A stretch of DNA of 5,768 nt from Chitinophaga pinensis (GTDB lineage: Bacteria > Bacteroidota > Bacteroidia > UKL13-3), in NCBI GenBank assembly GCA_945875195.1, contig CAMCJW010000194.1, forward strand, positions 1 to 5,768, read 5' to 3'. The notes beneath the pieces are model-generated. The model searched no databases. It was not told the origin of the DNA and saw only the letters and a program-made list of their open reading frames with translations. Positions 1-5,768 of this stretch are shown here, in pieces. Made by a program: the position numbers and the translations under genes. The number at the start of each line of letters is the position of its first letter. Position 1 is the first letter of the stretch.

Positions 1-633
1 GGTACGAGAACCGTATGGTTGTTGAAAACTTATAACTATTAAATCCTTTAAAATTGCCAAGTTTTCCCAATAATCTTTACCTAATTTTTTTGCATTGGGA
101 TCAACCTTATACACAGGAAACTTGATTTGTTGGAACAATGCCTTTAAACTTACCGCCTTTTCAATCTTTAGATCTAAAGGATTGGCGGTGCTCGTTAAAT
201 CTCCAGACCAACCGCCAAACTCGAATTTATCTGCAGGTTGAGCAGTCAACCTCACCGTTGTCCCAGATGGATATAGAGCTTGTCCAGCGATCCCTATCAC
301 CTCTTCTTTCACCGTTCCACTACCCTCAATAGTTAAGGTCAATGGGTATTGTCTTTTCTCAAAAACACCTGTCACGCTTTTATCTGCATCCATGGTAATG
401 GATGTTGGATTGCTAGTTCCCGATATACTTCCCTGCCATTGTTTAAAAAGATATTCACCAGTAGGCGTAGCCACCAAGGATACATTAGATCCCTTTTCAT
501 ATGAATTGGATGGCGGAGAAACTGATCCACCATTGGCAGGTGTTACAGAAACTGTCAGTTTTTGTTGGATAATCTCTTTTGTACAAGAAATTAAACAAAT
601 GAAAGATAAGATTAATAGGGTACGGTTGAACAT
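1..633 (-). CDS. Lipoprotein with two divergent InlB B-repeats, 3'-truncated by the window edge
   Basis: The frame is open from ATG at 633-631 to the first base of the window (211 codons seen, no stop). The protein starts with a short lipoprotein signal peptide; the lipobox is L14-I-S-C17, so it should be lipidated and sit in the outer membrane. After the cysteine comes T-K-E, close to the C-x-K-(D/E) export signal that sends Bacteroidota lipoproteins to the cell surface. Residues about 26-92 and 98-167 are two copies of the divergent InlB B-repeat (List-Bact_rpt type): each has a GxV strand, a G-x-x-V-x-L-x-A-x-P turn, an F-x-x-W-x-G core (F63/W66/G68; F139/W142/G144), then N-P and a closing V-x-x-x-F or equivalent. 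Such repeats are small beta-folds common in surface proteins. The part after residue 168 (K-D-Y-W, then a leucine-rich stretch) begins another domain that I do not recognise, and its end lies outside. No clear Shine-Dalgarno is present, which is usual in this phylum. The family call is firm; the function is unknown. Confidence 0.85.
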   Translation of the reverse strand, partial: MFNRTLLILSFICLISCTKEIIQQKLTVSVTPANGGSVSPPSNSYEKGSNVSLVATPTGEYLFKQWQGSISGTSNPTSITMDADKSVTGVFEKRQYPLTLTIEGSGTVKEEVIGIAGQALYPSGTTVRLTAQPADKFEFGGWSGDLTSTANPLDLKIEKAVSLKALFQQIKFPVYKVDPNAKKLGKDYWENLAILKDLIVISFQQPYGSRT

Positions 634-699
634 AGGATTAAGGTAGTTTTAAACTAAATTAACTTATTTAAATATTAGGATGTAATGTATTTATTTAAC

Positions 700-718
700 G
701 GTCAATAATCGTTTGACC
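700..718 (-). terminator. Weak stem-loop after the T9SS protein gene
   Basis: A perfect 6-bp inverted repeat (GGTCAA / TTGACC, 7-nt loop) lies 34 nt beyond the stop codon of the 684-residue gene and 66 nt before the start of the next gene. On the minus strand it is followed by an AT-rich run (GTTAAATAAATA) rather than a true T-tract, so it is at best a weak terminator. The symmetric arms could equally be an operator for the downstream lipoprotein gene. Confidence 0.3.
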
Positions 719-752
719 AAAGTCTTGAATACCTTAACACCAATTCAATTCA

Positions 753-2807
753 TCACCTCCCCTGTTTACTTATCTTCACCACACTTATTTGACCATTGGT
801 TTGTGATGTTAAATTCAACACATAATTCCCCACGGAAAGACTTGATAAATCCACAATTTCTGAATCCCTGACAGATTCCTTTTCCCATACGACTACACCC
901 TTTACGTCGTGAATCTTAGCGTGAACAAATGGCCCAAAATCTTCAGGAAATTCGATTTTAATCGACTGTTCAAAAGGGTTTGGTGAGATAATGACTTTTT
1001 TGTCAGAAAGACCTGTCCCTGTAATTAATCCATATAGACTTGCAGAATTCTCAGACAAACATCCATTGGCATCTGTGTATTTGACGCTATACAAACCATT
1101 AACGGTTGCATTTATTTTTTGGCCTACTTCCCCTTTAATGATACTTCCATCTAGATACCATTGATTGCCAGTGGGAGTAGAAGAAATCAATGTGGCATTC
1201 CCTTCTCTGGTGATGGTGGGTGCTTTAGGCGACGGCAATACAGTATATTTAATTTGATAATCAGAACTTTCAAAGAAAGAATTTTTCAAATGATAGCTTA
1301 TCGAATCAACACCTGCGACAGAAGCAGTATATGTTATTAAGTTATTGGCTAGCGTGGTCGTGCCTAGCTTACCTGATTTGGAAATACTTATGTTTACAGG
1401 TACATGTGCAGGATCATATTTAACCGATATACCTTGACAGACGGATAGTTTTTGTTTTTCAACTTTGGGAAAAATTAAACTATCGAATCGATTGTACATG
1501 AAATTATCTTTATTCACATAATCTCCTTTATTAGGGAAAATCAAAACAGAAGAATTGCTCATATATAAATGGTATTTTTTTGCAGGATTAGTTTTCACAT
1601 AGAGGTAGACAGATTTATTAATATTTGTTGGGAATTTAAACGGAATCGGATCAAAATTATTTTTTCCGTCATTTATCCAAATTCTTTCATTTTGAAGTCT
1701 AGCATTACCTCCAAATGTTTTAAATCCATCACCGAAAATTTGATATTGTGAGTAATTATTCTCCTTAAAAACTAAATCATCTACACCATCGAAATTGATA
1801 TCGGCAATTTTAGGATCTATAAAGTAAAACTTTGCTGTATCCTGAAATATAGATTTTATAGGTACTATTTTATTAAAGTCATTGGCGTCATTTCGGAAAT
1901 ATTTTGAATACCAGCCATTATCATTGGGGTTTTGTCCTTCAATCCGAAATATCATATCCTGTTGTTTGCTGTTCGCTCGGGCGAAAGGTAGTATTTGCGC
2001 ACACCCCCATGTTTCACCGTTGGGAAATGGACTCTGTTGACCGTAATTTGTAACTAGCCAAGCACCATTAACCAAATTGTACATTTTTGTTTGACCCTTA
2101 AAATTTGCAAATTCACGATATGGAGGTCCAATTAATTCGAGCTCTGGATCTTCATCTAAATTTATAAAACGAAGGCCATAAATATTGTAGCCTCCATTAA
2201 TCTGAGGCATGACTTCAAAATTCAAATTCCCTTTATTTTGAAATATTTGAACCCCTTTCTTATCGTCATTAAACGTAATATCGAGGTCTCCATCTCCGTC
2301 AAAATCGGCAACTGAATGCCCATGATGATAGCCTTTCACATCTGTAATTCCCTTTATTTCTACATTAACGAAACCATCCGAAGTACCTTTGAAAAACATG
2401 TTTTTTGTCCCCCAACTGCCCCGTAAACTTTCAACTTCCTTGCCATGATCTACAATAAAGATATCCTTAATCCCATCTGAGTCTAAATCCAAATAATGAT
2501 AAGGAGGGTTTAATCCTTCCACAGGGTAAAACCCGCCCAACATCTTACTCGTCACTTCCTTTACATAACCACTGTCTAACTTCAACTCAAATAAGCGATA
2601 ATAGTCATAAGCATTATCACTAGTGATAGCCGTGAAGGTTGCCAACCAATAATCTTTCCCATTTTTCTCAAAAAATAATTCACCAAATTCCGAATAGGAA
2701 TTTTGGTTTAAAGCCTTTTCCATCAATGCTTTTTTTTCACCTATCATTTGTGCCTTAGCATCAATCATAAAAAAAACTAAAATACCCAAAGCAAAAATAT
2801 ATCGCAT
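753..2807 (-). CDS. Secreted FG-GAP/VCBS-repeat protein with Ig-like domains and a T9SS C-terminal sorting domain
   Basis: This 684-residue protein is predicted to cross the inner membrane by Sec (signal peptide 1-20, ending A-K-A-Q) and the outer membrane by the type IX system. Residues about 100-350 hold FG-GAP/VCBS-type repeats with acidic calcium-binding loops: D107-L-D-S-D-G-I-K-D115, D168-F-D-G-D-G-D-L-D176, a degenerate N216-L-D-E-D-P-E-L-E224, and D336-I-N-F-D-G-V-D-D344. Such repeats form blades of a beta-propeller. Residues about 447-523 look like a beta-sandwich domain, and 524-592 match the Bacteroidota Ig-like domain with Q-W-Y-L-D-G and a late N-G-C. Residues about 600-684 are a type A sorting domain: S-P-N-P-F at 608-612, D-V-K-G at 634-637, G-N-Y-V-L-N-L at 660-666, and a basic V-V-K-I-S-K tail. 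PorU-type sortase would normally cleave this domain and attach the protein to the surface or release it. No catalytic domain is visible; a binding or adhesion role is inferred. The ATG at 2807 puts the signal peptide exactly at the N-terminus. Confidence 0.9.
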   Translation of the reverse strand: MRYIFALGILVFFMIDAKAQMIGEKKALMEKALNQNSYSEFGELFFEKNGKDYWLATFTAITSDNAYDYYRLFELKLDSGYVKEVTSKMLGGFYPVEGLNPPYHYLDLDSDGIKDIFIVDHGKEVESLRGSWGTKNMFFKGTSDGFVNVEIKGITDVKGYHHGHSVADFDGDGDLDITFNDDKKGVQIFQNKGNLNFEVMPQINGGYNIYGLRFINLDEDPELELIGPPYREFANFKGQTKMYNLVNGAWLVTNYGQQSPFPNGETWGCAQILPFARANSKQQDMIFRIEGQNPNDNGWYSKYFRNDANDFNKIVPIKSIFQDTAKFYFIDPKIADINFDGVDDLVFKENNYSQYQIFGDGFKTFGGNARLQNERIWINDGKNNFDPIPFKFPTNINKSVYLYVKTNPAKKYHLYMSNSSVLIFPNKGDYVNKDNFMYNRFDSLIFPKVEKQKLSVCQGISVKYDPAHVPVNISISKSGKLGTTTLANNLITYTASVAGVDSISYHLKNSFFESSDYQIKYTVLPSPKAPTITREGNATLISSTPTGNQWYLDGSIIKGEVGQKINATVNGLYSVKYTDANGCLSENSASLYGLITGTGLSDKKVIISPNPFEQSIKIEFPEDFGPFVHAKIHDVKGVVVWEKESVRDSEIVDLSSLSVGNYVLNLTSQTNGQISVVKISKQGR

Positions 2808-2885
2808 TACTTTATTATCTGAAGTGTGAATAAATTATTATAGAATTTATTGAATCATAAATAAGGAAAGTGATTCGTACTTAAT

Positions 2886-2921
2886 CAAATTTAGCATTAA
2901 TTTAATTTTAAATAAAACAAA
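2886..2921 (-). promoter_or_regulatory. Candidate Bacteroidota-type promoter for the FG-GAP/T9SS gene
   Basis: Reading the minus strand, TAAATTTG at 2893-2886 is a perfect match to the Bacteroidota -7 element TAnnTTTG, and TTTG at 2921-2918 could be the -33 element. The spacer is 24 nt, slightly longer than the usual 17-23, which weakens the pairing. The start site would fall near 2880 and give a 5' leader of about 70 nt, AT-rich and without a Shine-Dalgarno sequence. Confidence 0.5.
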
Positions 2922-3066
2922 ATGATTTAACGGTAGCAAGCAGCAAACAATAGAGCACAAGAACCTGATTTTAACTCATTCAAATCATATGGAATAAGTC
3001 AAAGAAATTGGAATAGATTTAACTTGGTAAGATCCTGATAAGATTAAAAATTGATTGTAGCCATAT

Positions 3067-3089
3067 CGACTCGGCCTTTGGGACCACCA
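3067..3089 (+). other. tRNA 3'-end-like fragment, possible attachment-site remnant
   Basis: The sequence CGACTCGGCC resembles the end of a T-loop and the 3' side of a T-stem, and it runs on to ACCACCA, which looks like a discriminator base plus CCA. It is followed at once by a terminator hairpin, as tRNA genes often are. However, no matching 5' acceptor strand (GGTCCCA would be expected) is found upstream, the T-stem does not pair, and the segment from T-loop to CCA is about 2 nt too long. It is not an intact tRNA. Tyrosine-recombinase elements leave such 3' fragments at the far junction, which is the inference here. Confidence 0.25.
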
Positions 3090-3124
3090 GAATCCACCTC
3101 AAAAGGGTGGATTCTTTTATTTTA
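3089..3124 (+). terminator. Strong rho-independent terminator, plus-strand orientation
   Basis: A perfect 10-bp stem (AGAATCCACC at 3089-3098 with GGTGGATTCT at 3106-3115) closes a 7-nt loop and is followed by TTTTATTTTA. On the opposite strand the hairpin is followed by GGTGGTCCC with no T-run, so it works only for plus-strand transcription. Every gene in the window is on the minus strand, and no plus-strand gene lies upstream of it, so its transcript is unknown. Confidence 0.8.
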
Positions 3125-3131
3125 CAGGGTT

Positions 3132-3150
3132 GGTAGCAAAACAGGTAGCA
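3132..3150 (+). repeat. Two direct copies of GGTAGCA with 12-nt period
   Basis: GGTAGCA occurs at 3132-3138 and again at 3144-3150, separated by AAACA, immediately right of the terminator. A third copy, also on the plus strand, is at 2932-2938. Short spaced direct repeats beside a tRNA-like end would fit recombinase arm-binding sites, but 7-mers this short can also occur by chance. Confidence 0.35.
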
Positions 3151-3181
3151 CGAGAGGGGTTTTCAGATGATATGTGGTTTT

Positions 3182-3195
3182 GTTTAAATTTAAAC
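3182..3195. repeat. 14-bp perfect palindrome GTTTAAATTTAAAC
   Basis: The 14 bases are identical to their own reverse complement and have no spacer. The palindrome lies about 100 nt beyond the stop of the LamG lipoprotein gene, in the gene-free region. It could be a dimeric regulator site, but the AT-rich composition makes such palindromes less surprising, and no gene start is close. Confidence 0.4.
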
Positions 3196-3293
3196 GAAGT
3201 CAGGAAATTGATCTCAATTCTAGGCCAATTTAGCTACGAGTTACAAATTAAATTACAATAGAAATTCGCCCTTCGCTGATAAAAGGATCTTTT

Positions 3294-4310
3294 CTAATAA
3301 TTGTATAAGGTAGTAACTTCGGACTGCGAAAGTGCTCGGTTGTAAATTCGAAATTCGTCTACGTAACCATTGAAAAACTCCAAAATTCCAGAGGATGGAG
3401 GAAGACTTATGCGGCACCCCAGCGACATGACGGTTGGATTAATAGAAAGCTTGACGGTAGGATGATCCCAAAGAAATCTATAGGTACTATTGATGTAATA
3501 TTTTTCAGAACTGCCGTCATAAGTAACGACTAAATGGGTCCAAGCATTTGGATATAAACCTATAGCAATATCCTTATCAAAATTCCAATGATAATGGTTG
3601 AATCCTAATGTAGTAATGGTTTTTAAATAGTTAGAAGACAAGTTCACATTTGAAATCCCATAACCTCCTAAGGCAGCATTCAATTTCCAATTATTTGAGT
3701 AAAACCAAAATGACATGGTATATGGAGAATTGCCAGTTGGTAAATTAATCGGGGAAGCGACTCTTAAATAATAGCTACTTGTCCCGTTAAAAGATACAGC
3801 CGTATTTTTTATACCTTTTCTTCCTGATCCATAAATGGCATTTCCTGTCATGTTATTTTTCGAACTACTAAAATCTACTGAACTACCATTTAAAGGAAAA
3901 TAGGCAACTAAGCCATTACTTAAACTTACCTCTTGATTGGCAGATGTAAATGAAACCTCTGGTCCGTAATAATAAGTATTATTGAATTTGCCATATGCTC
4001 GAGCATAATATTTTGTATTAGGTATTAAATCCCTTAAGTTAATTTGACCATTAGCAGAAGGAGAAATAGAAAGAGCATGGTTGTCAGTTGTTGGATTGGG
4101 ACTTAAAGCCCAACAAATACCCTTCTCTTGCAAAATATAATTCGTAGGTATTGAATTAATCTGTACACCAGATAAAGCGGTTGATCCAATAATCGCACTA
4201 ATATCGATGGTAGCAATATTTGGAAAATTCCCTTTCCCAAGCGGTATGGTTGGATCTTTTTCACAAGCCAAGCATAAAATCAAAACCAATAAGGGAATGT
4301 ATATTTTCAT
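3294..4310 (-). CDS. LamG-domain lipoprotein with N-terminal fibronectin-III-like domain
   Basis: This 338-residue protein is a predicted surface lipoprotein. The signal peptide ends at C16 (C-L-A-C; the -3 residue is Cys, slightly unusual), and the next residues E-K-D-P fit the C-x-K-(D/E) surface-export signal of Bacteroidota. Residues about 30-123 are a fibronectin-III-like domain of the type common in this phylum, recognised by G-I-C-W-A-L-S-P-N-P-T-T (64-75), L-I-P-N-T-K-Y-Y-A-R-A-Y (95-106) and a closing V-S-F-T-S. Residues about 133-338 are a Laminin_G_3/concanavalin-like jelly roll: L-V-A-Y-F-P-L-N-G at 134-142, V-S-F-N-G-T at 172-177, T-M-S-F-W-F at 198-203, W-T-H-L-V-V-T-Y-D-G at 257-266 and G-Y-V-D-E-F-R-I-Y-N-R-A-L-S at 315-328. 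This fold usually binds sugars or proteins; no hydrolase residues are evident. The start lies 2 nt after the stop of the barrel gene, so the two are probably translationally coupled and may act together. Confidence 0.88.
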   Translation of the reverse strand: MKIYIPLLVLILCLACEKDPTIPLGKGNFPNIATIDISAIIGSTALSGVQINSIPTNYILQEKGICWALSPNPTTDNHALSISPSANGQINLRDLIPNTKYYARAYGKFNNTYYYGPEVSFTSANQEVSLSNGLVAYFPLNGSSVDFSSSKNNMTGNAIYGSGRKGIKNTAVSFNGTSSYYLRVASPINLPTGNSPYTMSFWFYSNNWKLNAALGGYGISNVNLSSNYLKTITTLGFNHYHWNFDKDIAIGLYPNAWTHLVVTYDGSSEKYYINSTYRFLWDHPTVKLSINPTVMSLGCRISLPPSSGILEFFNGYVDEFRIYNRALSQSEVTTLYNY

Positions 4311-4312
4311 CC

Positions 4313-5353
4313 TTAAAAATTAATACCAATTCCGGCCCAAGCATCTGTAAATGCCTTAGAGCCTTGTGCTTTAAAAACTCCTAAATAATTAATACCAACA
4401 GCTAAATGAAATCGACGTATTAATAAATTGAAACCAGTTTCAAGTTCAATACCATTTTGACTTAGAATTGAATTTTTTGCCCAACTTTCTCCAGTTTTAT
4501 TCCATTTATTATCATATTGATCGATTCCCCAATACACATTTCGTGTACCGTAACCAATTCCAGCCCTGAGGTATAAATATTCTTTTATGCCAAACAAGAA
4601 CGAAGGAATAATTGCCATTCGGCTTGATGTACTTTGGCTATTATATCTGTAAAATGCGTTTACCGGATAATTACTTATATCTGTATTAGTGGATTCCAAA
4701 TTTGTAGATGGTGAATTGGAAATAGCATATTTCAAGTTTAAAGCGTAGCCAATTCGGTGTTTGATAACACCCGCTTGTATTCCAAAAGTTTTTGAACTTT
4801 GTTGGCCTCCTATGTCAATCGGATTTAGACCTACCGTGATAAATTTTGTTTCAGTTTCAAAATCTTCTAACGAAAATTGGATTTTAGAGAATTCTTTAGG
4901 AATCATGGCCAATTTGTTTTCCTTATTATTTTTAGCCAATTCATTTTTTGCTATGCTTGTCGTGTCAACTTTCCGTATAGGCTTGGGATTTTTTAAACCT
5001 TGAAAAGAAATTTCCATTTCATATTCATGTGCCGGAAGTTTTAACGATTTTAAATCAATTTGAAAATATTGACCGAAGCCCGCTTTAACTTCTGTTATTT
5101 TTATACCATAGATATTGGCCTGTAGAACCTGTTTTCGAGGACCCATTGGAAATGCATTTAAATAGACATTTAAAATATAGGATTGATTGTCCGGTGCATC
5201 AAGATCAAAATAAACTTCCAAACGGTTCAATTCTCCTACATATCCAACTTGTATATTGGAAATTTCTTGGGCAAAAGTAGGTTGTATCCCCCCCACTGCT
5301 AGAAAAATGATAATTAAAAATCTGCCAATAAGTGGATTAGATTGGAATTTCAT
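4313..5353 (-). CDS. Outer-membrane beta-barrel-like protein with N-terminal Ig-like domain
   Basis: The product has 346 residues. A Sec signal peptide (hydrophobic core 12-22, cleavage likely after F-A at 27-28, leaving Q-E) is followed by a beta-rich domain at about 30-118. Its pattern I-S-N-I-Q then L-E-V-Y-F-D-L resembles the Ig-like N-terminal domain seen in many Bacteroidota envelope proteins. A charged, Lys/Asn-rich linker spans about 119-160. From about 165 to 346 the chain alternates polar and non-polar residues in short strands ending in G-x-G motifs (A264-G-I-G-Y-G269, A340-G-I-G-I-N-F346). The last residue is Phe, the typical barrel-insertion signal of outer-membrane proteins. About 180 residues allow roughly eight strands. 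It is the middle gene of a tight cluster, 16 nt after one gene and 2 nt before the next, so a role as partner or anchor of the LamG lipoprotein is plausible. I do not recognise a named family. Confidence 0.75.
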   Translation of the reverse strand: MKFQSNPLIGRFLIIIFLAVGGIQPTFAQEISNIQVGYVGELNRLEVYFDLDAPDNQSYILNVYLNAFPMGPRKQVLQANIYGIKITEVKAGFGQYFQIDLKSLKLPAHEYEMEISFQGLKNPKPIRKVDTTSIAKNELAKNNKENKLAMIPKEFSKIQFSLEDFETETKFITVGLNPIDIGGQQSSKTFGIQAGVIKHRIGYALNLKYAISNSPSTNLESTNTDISNYPVNAFYRYNSQSTSSRMAIIPSFLFGIKEYLYLRAGIGYGTRNVYWGIDQYDNKWNKTGESWAKNSILSQNGIELETGFNLLIRRFHLAVGINYLGVFKAQGSKAFTDAWAGIGINF

Positions 5354-5369
5354 CTGATGGCATTAATAC

Positions 5370-5768
5370 CTATTGTGCTTTAGGGATGACAACTCTTTCA
5401 GTTCGAATTTTAGACCCTAAAACATTAACGCTAGCATCAGCGGATTGAGTCCATATACCTAATTGATTGTTAATTAGATACTTGGGATTTGAGAAAACAT
5501 CTACGTCAGGATTGTTTTTGATCAGTTGATAGTTCATCTCATGCATCACATTAGATACTGCAATATTTCTCCAAGTAATATTATTGATAATGCCTGTAAC
5601 GGGTAAAGCTATTAAACAAGCTATTCCTAAATCGATTTTAGATTTTAATTGAAAATTCACTATTTCATATCCAGCTACATCATGAATGGTAGTTCCAATT
5701 AAAAAAGTGGTTGAGGCCAACGTTAAAATTGGTAAAATTTTTGGAACCCTACCAAAACTGACCCCGTT
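5370..5768 (-). CDS. Hypothetical membrane-associated protein, 5' end outside the window
   Basis: The frame is open from the window edge to TAG at 5372-5370, giving 132 visible residues. The N-terminus is missing. The only start-like codon in the visible frame near there is TTG at 5720, which would begin in the middle of a hydrophobic segment and has no in-frame stop upstream, so the true start lies beyond 5768. Counting from the edge, residues 11-28 and about 45-64 are hydrophobic and could be a signal anchor plus a membrane helix. Residues 65-132 are soluble, with N-V-M-H-E-M-N-Y-Q-L, then P-D-V-D-V-F-S-N-P-K-Y-L and a strand-rich end (V-N-V-L-G-S). This end faintly recalls small Bacteroidota envelope proteins in which an 'Asp-Val-Phe...Pro-x-Tyr' element precedes two beta strands; that likeness is weak. 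It is first in the visible cluster, 16 nt before the barrel gene, so co-expression is likely. The function is unknown. Confidence 0.7.
   Translation of the reverse strand, partial: NGVSFGRVPKILPILTLASTTFLIGTTIHDVAGYEIVNFQLKSKIDLGIACLIALPVTGIINNITWRNIAVSNVMHEMNYQLIKNNPDVDVFSNPKYLINNQLGIWTQSADASVNVLGSKIRTERVVIPKAQ

Larger units (their letters stand above)
2808..3293. other. 486-nt gene-free region between the LamG operon and the FG-GAP gene
   Basis: No convincing coding frame exists on either strand. From left to right it holds the leader and candidate promoter of the FG-GAP gene (2808-2921), an AT-rich stretch with no recognised signal (about 2940-3060), a tRNA-3'-end-like sequence ending in CCA (3067-3089), a strong plus-strand terminator hairpin (3089-3124), two spaced GGTAGCA copies (3132-3150) and a 14-bp palindrome (3182-3195). 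This density of signals is unusual for a gap between two co-directional genes and suggests an old integration junction or a small RNA locus. Confidence 0.7.

Noticed and set aside
138..332. Plus-strand open frame of 64 codons
   Set aside because: It lies antisense inside the InlB-repeat lipoprotein gene, whose domain signatures are clear, and its translation shows no recognisable motif.
392..646. Plus-strand open frame of 84 codons
   Set aside because: It is antisense to the lipoprotein signal peptide and first repeat and runs out into the intergenic region. It has no motif and no promoter.
654..661. TAATTTAG on the minus strand as a -7 promoter element for the left-edge lipoprotein
   Set aside because: It matches TAnnTTTG at only 7 of 8 positions, has no TTTG or TTG at suitable distance upstream, and would leave a leader of only about 15 nt.
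725..748. TTGAAT/ATTCAA inverted repeat after the T9SS gene
   Set aside because: The arms are 6 bp and AT-rich with a 12-nt loop and no T-run; this is likely to occur by chance.
1569..1751. Plus-strand open frame of 60 codons
   Set aside because: It is antisense within the FG-GAP/T9SS gene and its composition is that of a frame shadow.
3014..3089. Complete tRNA gene on the plus strand ending in CCA at 3089
   Set aside because: No acceptor-stem partner, no pairing T-stem and no anticodon arm can be drawn. Only the 3' end resembles a tRNA.
3061..3261. Plus-strand frame of 66 codons between stops, with L-V-A-K-Q-V-A-R-E after a TTG at 3130
   Set aside because: It reads through the strong terminator hairpin, has no good start codon or upstream signal, and its downstream part shows no domain. 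The V-A-K-Q-V-A-R stretch comes only from the GGTAGCA direct repeat.
3281..3293. AAAAG/CTTTT inverted repeat directly after the LamG gene stop as a terminator
   Set aside because: The stem has only five mostly A-T pairs and a 3-nt loop, with no T-tract after it on the minus strand, so it is too weak to call.
4761..5003. Plus-strand open frame of 80 codons
   Set aside because: It is antisense within the beta-barrel gene; the hydrophobic look comes from reading the opposite strand of beta-rich coding DNA.
5370..5720. Gene start at the TTG at 5720
   Set aside because: The same frame stays open to the window edge, and this TTG would split a hydrophobic segment, so the real start is further upstream.

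Overview
The window looks like chromosomal DNA of a Bacteroidota bacterium, probably a Cytophagales-type marine or environmental member. The support is AT-rich DNA, a type IX secretion (T9SS) sorting domain, lipoproteins with an acidic motif after the lipidated cysteine, a Laminin_G_3 surface protein, and a perfect TAnnTTTG-type -7 promoter element. The genus is an inference; no marker gene is present.

All five genes lie on the minus strand, so transcription runs from high to low coordinates. At the right, 5768-3294 is a tight three-gene cluster with gaps of 16 and 2 nt. It holds the C-terminal part of an unrecognised membrane protein, an outer-membrane beta-barrel-like protein, and a lipoprotein with a fibronectin-III-like domain followed by a LamG/concanavalin-like domain. 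A 486-nt gap (3293-2808) has no gene, but it carries a strong hairpin terminator pointing the 'wrong' way (plus strand), a tRNA-3'-end-like sequence ending in CCA just before it, a short tandem of GGTAGCA, a 14-bp perfect palindrome and a likely promoter for the next gene. Next comes a 684-residue secreted protein (2807-753) with FG-GAP/VCBS calcium-binding repeats, Ig-like domains and a T9SS C-terminal domain. After 119 nt there is a lipoprotein with two divergent InlB B-repeats (633 to the left edge), cut by the window.

Every recognisable product is predicted to be exported, and most are built from binding or adhesion domains. The cluster therefore looks like an envelope or surface-adhesion locus: a barrel and a probably surface-exposed lectin-like lipoprotein made together, beside a T9SS-secreted repeat protein and another surface lipoprotein. 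No enzyme, CRISPR array, insertion sequence, intact tRNA or rRNA was seen. The main unexplained signal is the 2.8-3.3 kb gap, which may be an old integration scar or a small plus-strand RNA.
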